The notes under the pieces were generated by a model that saw only the letters and a list, made by a program, of their open reading frames with translations, had not been told where the DNA came from and did no database searches. Position numbers and translations under genes: made by a program. Positions 43,625-55,118 of a stretch of 64,000 nucleotides of DNA are shown in pieces; the stretch's first letter is position 1, and each line of letters starts with the position of its first letter. This DNA comes from Dasyornis broadbenti (taxonomy: Eukaryota > Chordata > Aves > Passeriformes > Dasyornithidae): assembly GCA_013397935.1 (NCBI GenBank), contig VZRN01000638.1, positions 236,788 to 300,787 on the forward strand. The letters run 5' to 3'.

Positions 43625-44980
43625 AGGGCAGTGGCTGGGTGGGGGTCAAGTGGTGGCAGATCGGCAGCGGGGGCAGAGGGCTCCTCGTCCCCTGCTGTGG
43701 GGGTGGCCCAGCGCTGGGACGGTGACAAGGATGGGACACTGGAGCTGCAGCCCCAGGATGACAGTGTAGCACTGCTGGACTCCGTCCTCACCGCCCTTGC
43801 TGTCTGCTTGGATGGCTGCAAATGCTGATTGGAGTCTTGAGTATTTCTTTTCCCCACTTCTTTCTTGTTTACCTGAATATTTTTGGGATTTTTTTTTTTT
43901 TCTGTTAGGATGGTTTGAAATAGAAACTCTGTTTCTTTTCTTCCTTGAGATTTGGGGCATCTTTCCAGCTCAGAGCTGAGCAAAACCCTGAGGGTTTTGC
44001 CTCCCTTTCTTAGGCAGCCTCTTCTCCGTCACCTCTGGTGTCTGCTCCGTGCTGGGAGGACTCTGCTTCAGCTGGGAGAAGAATGTGCTTCCTTACCCAA
44101 GGAAAAAGCTCTGGCCACCTTCTGGCCCTGAGTGACTGACATCCTGCAGCCTGGAAACACGCAGAGGCTGTAGTCACGTTTCTGTTGTGCTGAAGGATGC
44201 TGAAATGAGCCCTTTTACTGTTAAATATTTGTGAGGTGAGGTGCTCTGTCCAATCGACTGTGCCCCCAGCTGAAAGGCAGCCGTGCCTGCCCTGGGACAG
44301 ATGGCCCTGGCCCCTGTTTCAGCCGTGGGGAAGGGGTTAAAAAGAGAAGGGAGCTGCCAGCACAGCCCTGAGCTCGTAACCCCAGGCCTGACTCCACTGC
44401 AGGCTCTGCATTTTGCTCTCCACAGCCCAAGGGGATGGGTGGTTGTGGCAGAGCAAAGCAGGGGAGTGAGGGTTTGCACCCTGCTGTCCCTCATGGGATG
44501 CTTTTTTAGGGGGGCACTGGTCACTCTGCCGTGAGCTGGGAAGGCCGGAGCCACCGAGGGGTGACCAGGGCAGGTTTCCCTGGCCCACTTGGCTCTGGGT
44601 CAGACTGATGTGTGAGCTGGAAAAGGCTCTGTCTTGAAACACATCAGGCTGGACTTAACAAGAGGAAACAACGCTCTAAAGGCAAGTCCTGTTCTCCTGG
44701 GGTGGATTGTTGTTTTCAAGGTCCCTACCCACCCCCTCAAATGCTGCTTTGCTGTCGTGAAGGGAAGGAGAGCCCATGTCCTGGTCCAGGACAGAGCTAC
44801 GGCATGGAGGGTGTGGCCTTTGCAAGGCCAAGCCCCTGTGGCCAGGCTGTTCCTCAGAAGGAAAACCCCTGCTCCACAGTTACTGGTGTAGTTTTAAGCT
44901 GCTGTTCTCAAGAAACTCGCGGTAGCTCTCTTTGTGCAGCTTCCCGTCTTGTTGAAAATAAAAGTTTTCTTTGGGAAAAA
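43625..44980 (+). other. FDFT1: FDFT1 3' UTR
   Basis: About 1.35 kb from the stop to AATAAA at 44957-44962, followed within 20 nt by an A-rich stretch. No repeats were recognised in it. Confidence 0.75.
44957..44962 (+). promoter_or_regulatory. FDFT1: FDFT1 poly(A) signal
   Basis: The context GAAAATAAAAGTTTTC is followed by a T/G-containing downstream region. It is the only canonical hexamer noticed in the 3' region. Confidence 0.7.
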
Positions 44981-45977
44981 GAAAAAAAAAAGTGTTCGAT
45001 CATCTTTTTTCAGCTGTCATTTCTTTTACACCAGTGATTCTCCACAAGTTACAAGCCCTCAGCCCATGAAATTCCAGTGGTCCCTTGGTTCCAACTCAGG
45101 GTGTCAGAGTACAGCCCCGTGTGCCAGACATGGAGGAAGAATTTTAACCAGGGTGACAGCTGAGGGTCCATAAATCAACCTTGGAAGGGGTGGTGGCACA
45201 GCCCTGGGCTGCAGGCACATGCTCCAGGGCCTTGGTGCATCCTCAGGGCTGCTGGGGACAGGTCTTGGCTGCTCTCTGCTCCAGCTGGAAGCACTTTCCC
45301 CACTCCAAGGAGTGGCTGTCACCAGCAAGGCCACAGGACAGAGCCGGCAGTGACACCTGCACAAGGGAGGGGATTCTGCCCCTGTGCCCCCTCAGGTGAG
45401 ATCCCAGCTGCAGAGCTGCCTCCAGATCTGGGATCCAACACCAGGAGGATGTGGAGCTGCTGGAGAGTCCAGAGGAGGCCAAGGGCTGGAGCCCCTCTGC
45501 TCTGGAGCCAGGCTGGGAGAGCTGGGGATGTTCACCTCGAGAAGAGAAGGATCCAGGGAGAGCTCAGAGCCCCTGCCAGAGCCTAAAGGAGAGTTGGAGA
45601 GTTGGAGAGAGACTGGGGACAAGGGCTGGAGGGACAGGACCCAGGGAATGGCTTCCCACTGCCAGAGGGCAGGGATAGATGGGATATTGGGAAGGAATTG
45701 TTCCTTGTGGGGTGGGGGGGCCCTGGCACAGGGTGCCCAGAGAAGCTGTGGCTGCCCCTGGATCTGTGGAAGTGTCCAAGGCCAGGCTGGACGGGGCTTG
45801 GAGTGACCTGGGATAGTGGAAGGTGTCCCTGCCCATGGCGGGGGTGGCACTGGATGGGCTTTAAGGTCCCTTCCACCCCAAGCCATTCTCTGAAGACAGA
45901 AGGGTCTCACCTCTCTTCCACACCAGACAATCTGAGGTGGTGGAAGCCAAGCAGAAGCAACCAAGGCCCAGGAGTCA
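44981..45977. other. Intergenic DNA between convergent FDFT1 and CTSB
   Basis: About 1 kb separates the two poly(A) sites; nearly half is one CR1 copy (45445-45895). No coding sequence is supported. Confidence 0.75.
45445..45895 (+). mobile_element. CR1 LINE 3' fragment (~450 bp)
   Basis: It is close to the copies at 32520 and 50890 over long blocks, including GAGAAGAGAAGGATCCAGGG and CAGAGAAGCTGTGGCTGCCC, and ends CCAAGCCATTCTCTGAAG. Confidence 0.93.
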
Positions 45978-47288
45978 AGACACTGGAGAAATCATTTATT
46001 GGCACAGGTGTTCCAGCCAAACACAGCACAGCTCTGCCTCACTGCTGTCTGAGCAAGCAGAGGTAAGGGGCTATTTTACAGTGCGTGGAGAGCCTACTTC
46101 ACACGTTTCAGACCTGCAACCTCAGCTCAGTAACACGTTTTGTGCTTTAAAATTTAAAAAAAACAAAAAAAGCTCTTTGCGGTATTAGTGTCGGCAAATC
46201 ATGATTCCTCCTCTACACAACCTATTACACCTCCCCCCAGTAACAAAAATAAGGTTTTTTTGCCTTCCTTAACGCCTGTGGCTCAAGAAAAGAAAACTGT
46301 GTGCAAGTTAGTGAGACACCTCCAAGCATCTGCTTGAGCTCCCTGCAGCAGACCTGGGAACTATCCCTCAGTTCAGCATTCAGCACCTGCAAGCCCCAAA
46401 GCACCCCAAATTTGGGTGCAGCATCCTTGCCCAGGCATGACCCGCACGCATCAAGCTGCTCAGCCATGAGAGGAGAAGGGCTTTGCCCTTTCCAGCTCCT
46501 TCCCAGATTCTTGCAGGGTATTTGATCAAAGGCTCACAGAGCTCCAGCCAGGCCCTTCCCCAGCAGCAATAACCCCAGATTACAGCAGATAAAAAAAAGC
46601 CAGTGAACAGCTGAGGAAGAAGTGGGTTGAAAAGCCATAAGGATGGAGCAGAGCAGGCGATGCACGAAGGACTTGGTGCAGGCAGCTCTGGCCAGGGCCA
46701 CCCCCACATCAAGTTCATCAGTATTCTGTTGTTAAAAGGTCTAAATTTAGCCAGTTCAAGGCACACACTCACAGGAAATTCATCCCTGCTTGTTTCAGGA
46801 GCTAACAGTCAGATCAACCCATCTGGGGGTGCACAAATCCCCCTGGCCATGGCTTTCCAGGAGCATCCACCCCTGCTGCCCCACCAAGTCCCTAATCCCA
46901 GCACAAAGCTGCTGTTTCCTGCCCTCCCAGTAGCGAACTGGGCTGGAAGGGGTCCAGGCTAACCCAAATTCCAAGAGACCAGTGAGCTCTCCAGCAGTCC
47001 TCTGAGCAGGGAATGCCCCAGTGTCCTGCTGTGACCCAGCAGGAGCAGGAGGTTGGCAGAGAGCAGTTCCACCTCCAACTCCACCATACAATTTAAAAAA
47101 CAAAACCCAAAAATTTAAAAAAAAAAACCAACAAAATCAACGAAAATGGAAAAAAAAAAAAAAGATAAAAAGCTTTAATAAAGTAACCTGAACTATAGTC
47201 TCTTTTAGAAGGGGGGTCTCTGCACCCAACCCACTATCGGTTAAAAGCATCAGGGACTCAGGATTATTTGTGGTTTGAACATTTGTGG
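45978..47288 (-). other. CTSB: CTSB 3' UTR
   Basis: The minus-strand AATAAA (TTTATT at 45995-46000) gives a UTR of about 1.3 kb. In the sense direction it has a U-rich stretch soon after the stop (47095-47165) that could bind stability factors; this is inference. Confidence 0.65.
45995..46000 (-). promoter_or_regulatory. CTSB: CTSB poly(A) signal
   Basis: TTTATT on the plus strand is AATAAA in the CTSB sense, in the context GCCAATAAATGAT. It lies about 1.3 kb beyond the stop codon. Confidence 0.65.
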
Positions 47289-47386
47289 TTAGATCCTCTT
47301 CCAGTACTGCTCCGTCCTGGGGATGCCAGCCACAACCTCGGACTCGATGCCACAGTGGTCGTCTCCTCGCAGGATTTTGAAGAAGC
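47289..47386 (-). CDS. CTSB: CTSB terminal coding exon
   Basis: The exon is 98 nt, FFKILRGDDHCGIESEVVAG to EQYWKRI, with TAA at 47289-47291 on the plus coordinate. Confidence 0.97.
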
Positions 47387-50300
47387 CTGAAAGAGCACCA
47401 AGAGCAAAAAAAAAAAAAAANTAAAAGAAAAAAAAAAAAAAAAAAAAAGTCACGCTCTCCATTCATCCTGCCAAGGGGGAAGGGGCAGGGATTCCCAGCG
47501 GTTCCTCACCGTTCTCCCCCCAGTCGGTGTTCCAGGAGTTGGCCACCAGCCAGTAGGGAGTGTCATTCTCCACGCCCCAGCCTAGGATCCGGATGGCGTG
47601 GCCTCCCACCTGCTCCCCAGACACGTGCTGGTAGACCCCTGCAAGGGAAAAACATCCCAAAATGTCAACAGGAACTGCTTCTCCACACCACACAGCTCTG
47701 ACAGCCTGGGGGACACCTGGTATCACAACCCCCAGAGCGGCTGGGGAGGGATTTTGGTTAAATGTGAACCCAAAACTTGGTGCAGAGCCTGGAGGAAGGA
47801 GTTCTGCATGGGGAGGTAGTGATAGGACAGGAGAGAATGGTTTTAAACTAAAAGATGGGAGATTTAGGTTGGGTGTTAGGAGGAAATTGTTCCCTGTGAG
47901 GGTGGGGAGGCCCTGGCACAAGGCAGCCAAAGAAGCTGTGGCTGCCCCATCCCTGGAAGTGTCCAAGGCCAGGCTGGACAGGGCTTGGAGCAGCCTGGGA
48001 TAGTGGAAGGTGTCCCTGCACATGGCAGGAGTGGAACAAGAGAGTATTTTAATCCTTATCTTCCCACCCAAACCATTCCATGATTCCATGACTGATGCTC
48101 AGCACACAGGACACCCAGAGACATTCACCAAGGTGCTCCAAGGCAGCTCAGAACAAGAGATTCGAGGACCTAAAATCTGAGCTGCTCTTGTCAGATGGAA
48201 TTTAGGGCAATCCCCATTAGGGCTCCCTCCCTGATCCAGCCCCAGGCACCCATTCCCCTGCTAAAAACCAATGGATACAGGAGATGGCATCTGCTCATGT
48301 CCTTGCCACCCCAGATACTCAAGCGTGAGCCTGAGATCTCCTCCCAGACTGGAGTGGACAAACCAGAGCCACAAAGAAGGGACGGTGAGGATGAAACGGG
48401 GACCAGGGCTGCCCCCGCAGCCCCAGTGCCACTGCTCACCAGATTTGTACATCAGGAAATCCTCATAGACGATGAAGGCTCCTTCCACAGGGCCGTTCTT
48501 GTAGATCTCAGCCATGATCTCCTTCTCGCTGCGAGGGACGCCGTAGGATGTGATGCCTTAAAGGAAGAACATTCCCACCGTTAGGATGGCATTGTCAGAC
48601 AGGAGGATGGCTCAGCTGGGACCCTGCAAGAGGCCTCTTGCACTTAAATTCAGGTGGAATTCAAACCCAGCTGCTCCAGAGGGATTGACACAGCCAAGTA
48701 GGGAAAGTGGGCTCCAGCCACCCCTCTTCCAGAGGGAATTATTTAATCCGAGTCCTATTCTGTACCAAAAGACCTATTCCAGACAGCTTTAGTGGGAAGG
48801 GACATTCTCTCCTTTTTATAACAACCCCAAAGACTCGAGGCTAAGACGTGTCTCCAAGAAACAGCTGGATTATCCTAAATGTGCTGGGCTGGCTGCTGCC
48901 AAGGGGACTTGGCGGTGGCTTTGACACCAGATGGGGGTCAGCACCTCACTCTTCAATCCAGCCACGTGCACCACAAGGACTCAAACCAGTGCAACCAGTT
49001 CCCCCTTCCCAGCTGAGTCTCAGCAAACACGAACTGCGCATCTGCCACGCTCAAGTTTGCTCCAGGACCACCAGGCCGGAGCCTCCAGGGACAGGGCACA
49101 GGAAATCACCACCAGGGACAGTTCCCATCCTGCCATCCCCACCCAGATGCCACCAGGAGCAGCTCCCTTACCATAGTGCTTGTCCTCCTTGTAGGAGGGT
49201 GAGTAGCCAGGCTCGCAGTGCCGGCTGCACCTCGGGGTCCCTCCTCCTTCCCCAGTGCAGGGGGGCCGGCTGCCGTTGACGTGGTGCTCGCAGGGTGGGA
49301 TGGAGTAGGGCCGGCAGCCTGTGCAGGACAGAGGTGACGTGAGCTGGCTGTCACCAAAGATGCCAACAGCCACGCTGGAGAGGGCACCAGATGCCCCAAG
49401 AAAGGGCCTTTCTGCCCCAGGAGCCCCACAAATCAGTGGGGTGCAGGAGTAGGTCTTGCCCTGCCCGACGGGCAATCCCTCCCTCAGCAACGGGTTTCCC
49501 TTTGAGCCTGCTTCCCACCATCTCCCTCTACAAAATGTGATGGAAAAGGCGGAAAGAGGAACCGACTGATGGTCAAGACAGGGTTCCAGTCTGGAAATTA
49601 TTTTTTGAAGGGGAAACCTGTCAGAAGGACTCCTGACCTCATCCAAAGTGCATTGAACTGGTTCCAAACCAGCAACAACACAAAATTCACAGCCTGATTC
49701 ATTCCTGCTATGGAAACAGGAGCCTTGGGAGGTTATTAAGGGCTCCTGGCTCCCTTTCAGGATGGGCCTCCTGCCTCTGGGTGCTGCTCAGGGACTCTCG
49801 TCCCAAAGGAGTGAGCAGCCGCAAGGATGCAGGCCAGGAGAGAAGCATCCTGAGGAAAACGAACCTTAACCAAGCAGAGACTCTCCTCTTTGCTTTCCCG
49901 AGGGTATCAGGCAGGACTTACCCACGTGGGAGTCGTAGAGACCTCCGGACACGAGGCCCCGCTCTGTCCAGTACCTCCATGCACCAGCGGGGTAACCACC
50001 ATTGCACCTGCAGGGAGAGACACCAGCTCCAGCCCCAGCCATCCCATTTTGGGGGAGGCAGGGAATGGAGCCAGCCTGGGATGGCTGAAGGGAAGCCTTA
50101 GGCATGTTAAACCTTCTTTTAGGCTGTTCCTGCCTTCCTTGGGATGTGCCTTGAGACACCAAGGCAAGGAGCTAAGAAAGCCCGTAACTGCAAATCCCAA
50201 AGTGCCTCCTTACCAGGTTCCTGATCAGCTTTTGCTGCCAGGAGCAACAGGATTTGGAGACCCAGCTCCCTACCCTGTGCTCAACCACTGGGAAAGCCAC

Positions 50301-52594
50301 AGGCAAAGGGCTTGTGCCTGAAAACCAAGGAACTGGGACTGTGAAAAGATCTTTCCTTTGGTTTCCTTTGGCTCTGTGTGGGAGAGCAGCACTGTGTGCC
50401 TGCAGCCATCCCCATCCATGATGCCGGGGATGGGACGTGTCCCCAGAGGGACTTTCAGTCCATGGAATCATCTTTATGTTCCCACCTAACTCCCTCATCC
50501 ACCTCTGGAGGAGCTTCCTGCTCGTTAGGGAGGTAGCGAAGACAGGGCTGAAGCAATCAGCATCTCCAGGGTGTCCCTGCTCCTCCCAACCACCTTCCAA
50601 GTGCCCAAGGACCAGGGGCAGCTCACCCCATGCCACACTCGAAGCCGCAGCACGACAGCAGGTCCTCAGCTGAGACCTCCACGCTGACCTTGGCGTTGGT
50701 GTGGACACAGATCCGGTCTGAAATCGCTTCTACAGCGCCGAAAGCCTGAGGGCAGCCCCAAAACACCCATTAGAGCTGGCCAGGGGAGAGAAACCAGGAA
50801 ACCTCCTGAAAATGAGTGCAGCAGGCATGGCCTGGCTAGGAGAAGCCACCCAGGAGCTCAGACACTGCAGGATCCCACAGCGTCTCTCCACAAAGGACAG
50901 TAAAGATGCTCCAAGGGCTGGAGCCAGGCTGGGAGAGCTGGGGGTGTTCACCTCGAGAAGAGAAGGATCCAGGAAGACCTCAGAGCCCCTGCCAGAGCCT
51001 AAAGGGGCTCCAGGAGAGCTGGAGAGGGACTGGGGACAAGGGATGGAGGGACAGGACACAGGGAATGGCTTCCCACTGCCAGAGAGCAGGGATAGATGGG
51101 ATATTGGGAAGGAATTGTTCCCTGTGAGGGTGGGGAGACCCTGGCACAGGGTGCCCAGAGAAGCTGTGGCTGCCCCTGGATCCCTGGAAGTGTCCAAGGC
51201 CAGGCTGGACCGGGCTTGGAGCAACCTGGGATGGTGGAAGGCATCCCTGCCCATGGCAGGGGGTTCCATAGCAAATTCAAAGGCATGGTTTTAGCCCAAC
51301 AGACTTTATCAACACCACCTCAGACTGCCCCTGTTCTTACCCAGCAGGAGCCACAGGAGCCCTGGTCCCGTATCTCGCTGATGGTGGGGCAGTTGGGCCA
51401 CTGCGTCCGCGAGTCAAAGTTATCGGGCAGCTCCATGTCGGCAGCGAAATCCACCCTGTGAGGAGAGGGAATCCTGTCACAGGAACACCAGAAAACCAGG
51501 ACTGCATGCATTGCACTCGCCAGCCTCCTCTGAAGGTGACCTGGAGGACGAGGCTGTTGTTTGCTTACTGAAGGAGCATAAACACTTGTGATGCCCTCAG
51601 ACCAGGTCAGCAGCTCCTCTGGCACGTTCATTTTCAAGGATAACAAATTGCACAACTGGTCAAGGATCTGGCAGGACAGGGGATCGATTTTCCCCTCACA
51701 CGTGCTCCCTGCTTAATTCCATGAACCATTTCCACCAAGCTGCACCTATGGGAACCCTGCCCACAGCTTCCTCAGGAGAGCCCCTCACCCACTCCAGAAG
51801 CTCGTGGAGGACCCATGCAAGCTTTTACTGGAGCTTCACTTTCTCCTCCCTGCACTCACCTCTCGGGGAGCTTGGGCCCACCCAGGAAGGTGCCGCAGAG
51901 CTTCTTCACGTAGCTCATGTCAGCATTGTGGAAGTTGTGCCCTGCCTGGGAAGAGACACACAGAAATGGGACACGACTCTCCAGAGCCACCCAGAGCACC
52001 TCCAGGACCACAGCCCAGTGCTCCAGAGCTCCCTGAGTCCCAGCCAGAGTCTGACACTTGCTGCAGAGCGCAGGGGCCAAGAGCCAGCTACCTACAGACA
52101 CACAACACAGCCCAGGACCAGCCCATCGGGACCACTAAGGTCCAGCTTGAGGCTTTGGACACAGCAAACTGCCCAGGGAGGGGCAGGTCACCAATAAGTG
52201 GACACTCGCTGCTTGTTTCCAGCCTTCTGCAGAGTCCCATCCTCTTACACTGCTCCTACTCCACAAATTCATCATTATCTGCTCCAAAGAGGAGCTCCAC
52301 AGCTCCTGTCACTGCAGGAATCCCTCAGTGGAAATCCCTCACTGGAAAAGTCAGCTGGGACCAAGGCTGGATCACCACAGTGACACTCCCAAAGCTCAGC
52401 CACTGAATCCCACAAGCTGACTGTTAGCAATGCATCCAAAAAAAAATCCAAATCAGCCCAGTACTCACCTTCCAGGTGGTGTTGAGCTTGTTTATGTGGT
52501 TGACCAGGTCATCGGAGAGAGGAGGGAAGTAAGGAACGCTGCGAGCGCTGGCAAAGGCCACCAGGACACACAGGAGGGACAGGGACGGCCACAT
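47289..52594 (-). CDS. CTSB: CTSB, cathepsin B (lysosomal cysteine protease)
   Basis: Cathepsin B is a papain-family endopeptidase and dipeptidyl carboxypeptidase of lysosomes, made as a secretory-pathway proenzyme. Nine coding exons, high to low: 52469-52594, 51860-51945, 51341-51455, 50627-50745, 49922-50007, 49172-49318, 48440-48556, 47510-47638 and 47289-47386, joining to 340 codons plus stop (human 339). A signal peptide covers residues 1-17 (MWPSLSLLCVLVAFASA), then the propeptide to about 79; the mature chain starts LPDNFDSR. The catalytic triad is intact: Cys108 in QGSCGSCW, His279 in GGHAIRILGWG and Asn299 in ANSWNTDWG. The occluding-loop histidines 189-190 (CEHHVNGSRPPC) support carboxydipeptidase activity. 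The one-residue excess over human fits GEGGGTPRC after this loop. The start is fixed by the signal peptide. Confidence 0.98.
47421..47421. other. Single ambiguous base inside an A-rich tract
   Basis: This N lies in the last CTSB intron between long A runs (47406-47420 and 47431-47448), a homopolymer-caused base-calling or gap-closing problem. Confidence 1.
47510..47638 (-). CDS. CTSB: CTSB coding exon 8 (His and Asn active-site residues)
   Basis: The exon is 129 nt, VYQHVSGEQVGGHAIRILGW to NSWNTDWGEN, with a Gly codon split at each end. Confidence 0.97.
47639..48439 (-). other. CTSB intron 7
   Basis: An 801-bp intron. A CR1 copy lies in it antisense to the gene (47815-48090). Confidence 0.9.
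47815..48090 (+). mobile_element. CR1 LINE 3' fragment, antisense within CTSB
   Basis: GGAGGAAATTGTTCCCTGTG, GGTGTCCCTGCACATGGCAG and CCAAACCATTCCATGATTCC are in order. Confidence 0.92.
48440..48556 (-). CDS. CTSB: CTSB coding exon 7
   Basis: The exon is 117 nt, ITSYGVPRSEKEIMAEIYKN to EDFLMYKS, with split Gly codons at both ends. Confidence 0.97.
48557..49171 (-). other. CTSB intron 6
   Basis: A 615-bp intron. No repeat was recognised. Confidence 0.9.
49172..49318 (-). CDS. CTSB: CTSB coding exon 6 (occluding loop)
   Basis: The exon is 147 nt, CRPYSIPPCEHHVNGSRPPC to SYKEDKHY. It carries the His-His of the occluding loop and an Asn-Gly-Ser sequon. Confidence 0.97.
49319..49921 (-). other. 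CTSB intron 5
   Basis: A 603-bp intron. No repeat was recognised. Confidence 0.9.
49922..50007 (-). CDS. CTSB: CTSB coding exon 5
   Basis: The exon is 86 nt, CNGGYPAGAWRYWTERGLVS to GGLYDSHV. Confidence 0.97.
50008..50626 (-). other. CTSB intron 4
   Basis: A 619-bp intron. No repeat was recognised. Confidence 0.9.
50627..50745 (-). CDS. CTSB: CTSB coding exon 4
   Basis: The exon is 119 nt, AFGAVEAISDRICVHTNAKV to SCCGFECGM, split in a Gly codon. It continues directly from the catalytic Cys-Trp. Confidence 0.97.
50746..51340 (-). other. CTSB intron 3
   Basis: A 595-bp intron, about two thirds of it an antisense CR1 copy that ends 70 bp from the donor of the catalytic-Cys exon. Confidence 0.9.
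50890..51270 (+). mobile_element. CR1 LINE fragment lacking its 3' tail
   Basis: It is long and close to the copies at 32520 and 45445, but it stops at CCCATGGCAGGGGGTTCC without the CCAACCCAAACCATTC end. Loss of the 3' end is unusual for a LINE and implies a later deletion. Confidence 0.92.
51341..51455 (-). CDS. CTSB: CTSB coding exon 3 (catalytic Cys)
   Basis: The exon is 115 nt, VDFAADMELPDNFDSRTQWP to RDQGSCGSCW. It includes the mature N-terminus and Cys108. Confidence 0.97.
51456..51859 (-). other. CTSB intron 2
   Basis: A 404-bp intron. No repeat was recognised. Confidence 0.9.
51860..51945 (-). CDS. CTSB: CTSB coding exon 2 (propeptide)
   Basis: The exon is 86 nt, AGHNFHNADMSYVKKLCGTF to PKLPE, ending two bases into an Arg codon. 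Confidence 0.96.
51946..52468 (-). other. CTSB intron 1 of the coding region
   Basis: A 523-bp intron. No repeat was recognised. Confidence 0.9.
52469..52594 (-). CDS. CTSB: CTSB coding exon 1 (signal peptide)
   Basis: The exon has 42 codons from ATG (52592-52594), signal peptide then RSVPYFPPLSDDLVNHINKL and NTTWK. The acceptor CTGTTCAG puts eight 5' UTR bases (52595-52602) in this exon. Confidence 0.96.
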
Positions 52595-54263
52595 CTTGGC
52601 TACTGAACAGGACACTCCACCTGCAGCCAGATGGGAGCATTGCTGGAAACATCCCCAAGGTGGGCTCGGGTGCAGCAACACAGGGGAGGGTAAAAATGTG
52701 TGGCTGCACCAGGTCCCTCCAGGTCCCCGATTGCCCCAAAGGTCAGGGGAGACACAGGAACAGAGTGACAACCCCCTCCTGCAGCTCAGGAGAACTCAGA
52801 CAAGGCAACCTTGTTTGTTGAACATTGCAGGATTAGCAGCAGCAGCAAAATACCTTTTTGAAGCAGATTCGAGGGATTTGGAGGGTATTAAAACCTGTGT
52901 TTACTTCCACAACAACGGAGAATAAGGACCAGGAGAAGGAATGAGTGACATGCCACCTCTACAGCAAACTGCAGGCATTGGACTTGATAGGCCCTGGCCC
53001 TGCTCTTCCCTTTAAAGATACTACTCCAAATTACGTTTTTGGACTTTTCAGCCTCATTTTGGCCAGCCTGTGGCCCTGGGGACCCAGATGGGGGTCACAG
53101 CTCCAGGTGTGACCCCCTGCCCATGCACAGGGGGGTCAGCATGCACTGGAGCTGCCTGTGGCTGTTGTATCCCACTCCCCTCCCACTGGAGCTTTTCCCC
53201 AGGGAGGTGGAGAGCACAGGGAAAGCCCAAATTTGGGGATCAGTGACGCAGGGGAAATCCAAGAGCAGGGACGAATGGCCCAGAGCCTCCTATGCAGCAA
53301 CACAAGCATCACCCAGCCCAAAGACGCTCCAGGGCTCTGCAATTTCCCTTCTCTCCTTTAACCTAATTCACACCAAATTGCCCAACTCCAAATTAACCCC
53401 CAGCACCAGCAGCCACTTATTCCACGTCCCCATGCCCGACTCAGACACATGATGAGGCCATGAGTTCCTTTATCTCCACAAACACACCAGGGCACCCTCC
53501 TCCTCCTCCTCCTCCTCTAAACCCTCCCAGCTCCCTCCCACCAGCCCCACATCCGCCCCAAGGAGCACCCCAAGACCTTGGATCCTCCACAGTGGAGATA
53601 TCCAGGCTTTAATTCCTGCTCATCCCAGCAAGCTGAACGTGTAATCACCTCGGCAAGCCCGGGCTTAAACCGGACACGCAGCTCCTGCCAGCAGCTCCCC
53701 AGCAGCAGAGCTGGCTGAGCAGGGGACGAGGATGGGAGACACACTCACACCTCCCTGCCGGCTGCTTCCACCCACTCACAGCCAAGTTTAGCCCTTCCAG
53801 AGAAGAAAACCCAGCAGGAGTGTCCTACTTTCTGCCAGCAGCGAGCCCAGGCGGCTGCAGCTCACTGTATAAAGGGGCTTTTTTCTCCTTTCCCCCTCCT
53901 CCTTCCCACCATTTATTTATTTTTCTCTCCCCATTCTTTGTGCTTTCAGCAGGATGCTCAGACCAAAAAACAGTTTTGGCAGCACATGGGTCCTCCTACT
54001 CCTAAATCTCACCTCTTTGAAGTGGTTTCATGCATATTTTCAGGGGTTTCACGCATTTTTGTTGCTGAAAGGTTTCTGCAGGCAAGGGACTCGATGGCTA
54101 TGCTCCCCTGCTTACACAGCAGGAAGGAGATTACACCCAGAAAAATAAATACACACTTCCGATACAACTGTGCTTTCTGCCCCTTCAACGCGGCCTGCAG
54201 GTAACCAGCCTGAGCTGAAGAACCTTTTTAGCAAAAAAATCTTTAAAAAAAAAATTAAAAATA

Positions 54264-54275
54264 CACACACACACA
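54264..54275. repeat. Short (CA)n microsatellite
   Basis: Six CA units follow an A-rich stretch in the long CTSB intron. Confidence 0.8.
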
Positions 54276-54727
54276 GACGAAAAATCCCCAAACCTTCTGT
54301 ACTTCCTGCAATCAACTCTGTATTTCCCATAGCAGAGGCAGGAGGTGTTTTTGAGGCCAGAAGTCACATGATACACTTTTCTTTTTTTCTTTCATTTGTA
54401 AATCTGCTGACAGGCTGAAAACCATCCTGGCAGGCATCGAAGTGCTGCCTGCACCCAGCTTTTGAGGGACAGTAACGGGATATCTCCCAGCCTCGGGTTA
54501 CCAGACCACACACCCCAGGCAACCCGAAACCAAACTGAAAATAGATCCCAGCAGTTTCCCCTCCAACAGGCAGAGTTTCAGCTCTGCTGCTTTGCATCTG
54601 CACCACGGACATGGCCCAGGGCCAGCAAACCCAGCAAAGCAAATAGCTGGGAGCCAGATGGCTCTTTAGGCAAAAAAAACTCTTGCCAAGTCTCCTGTGG
54701 GCATGGAGGCTCCCTATGAATCGTGAG

Positions 54728-55118
54728 AGAGCTGGGGGTGTCCAGCCTGGAGAAGAGAAGGCTACAGGGAAACCTTAGAGCCTCTTCCAGTGCCTAAAGG
54801 GGCTCCTGGAGAGCTGGAGAGGGACTGGGGACAAGGCATGGAGGGACAGGACACAGGGAATGGCTTCCCACTGTCAGAGGGCAGGGTTGGATGGGATATT
54901 GGGAAGGAATTGCTCCCTGTGAGGGTGGTGAGGCACTAGAACAGGCTGCCCCAAGATATGGGGGATGCCCCATCCTGAGAAACATTCAAGGTCAGGTTGG
55001 ACCTTGGGGCTCTGAGTAGCCTGATCTACAGTCAAGGATGTCCCTGCCCATGGCAGGGGGTTGGAATTAAATGACCTTTAAACATCCCTTCCAACCCAAC
55101 CTTCCTATAATTCTACAA
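54728..55118 (+). mobile_element. CR1 LINE 3' fragment
   Basis: GAGAGCTGGGGGTGTCCAGC, GGGAATGGCTTCCCACTGTC and GGATGTCCCTGCCCATGGCA lead to CCAACCCAACCTTCCTATAA. Confidence 0.92.
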
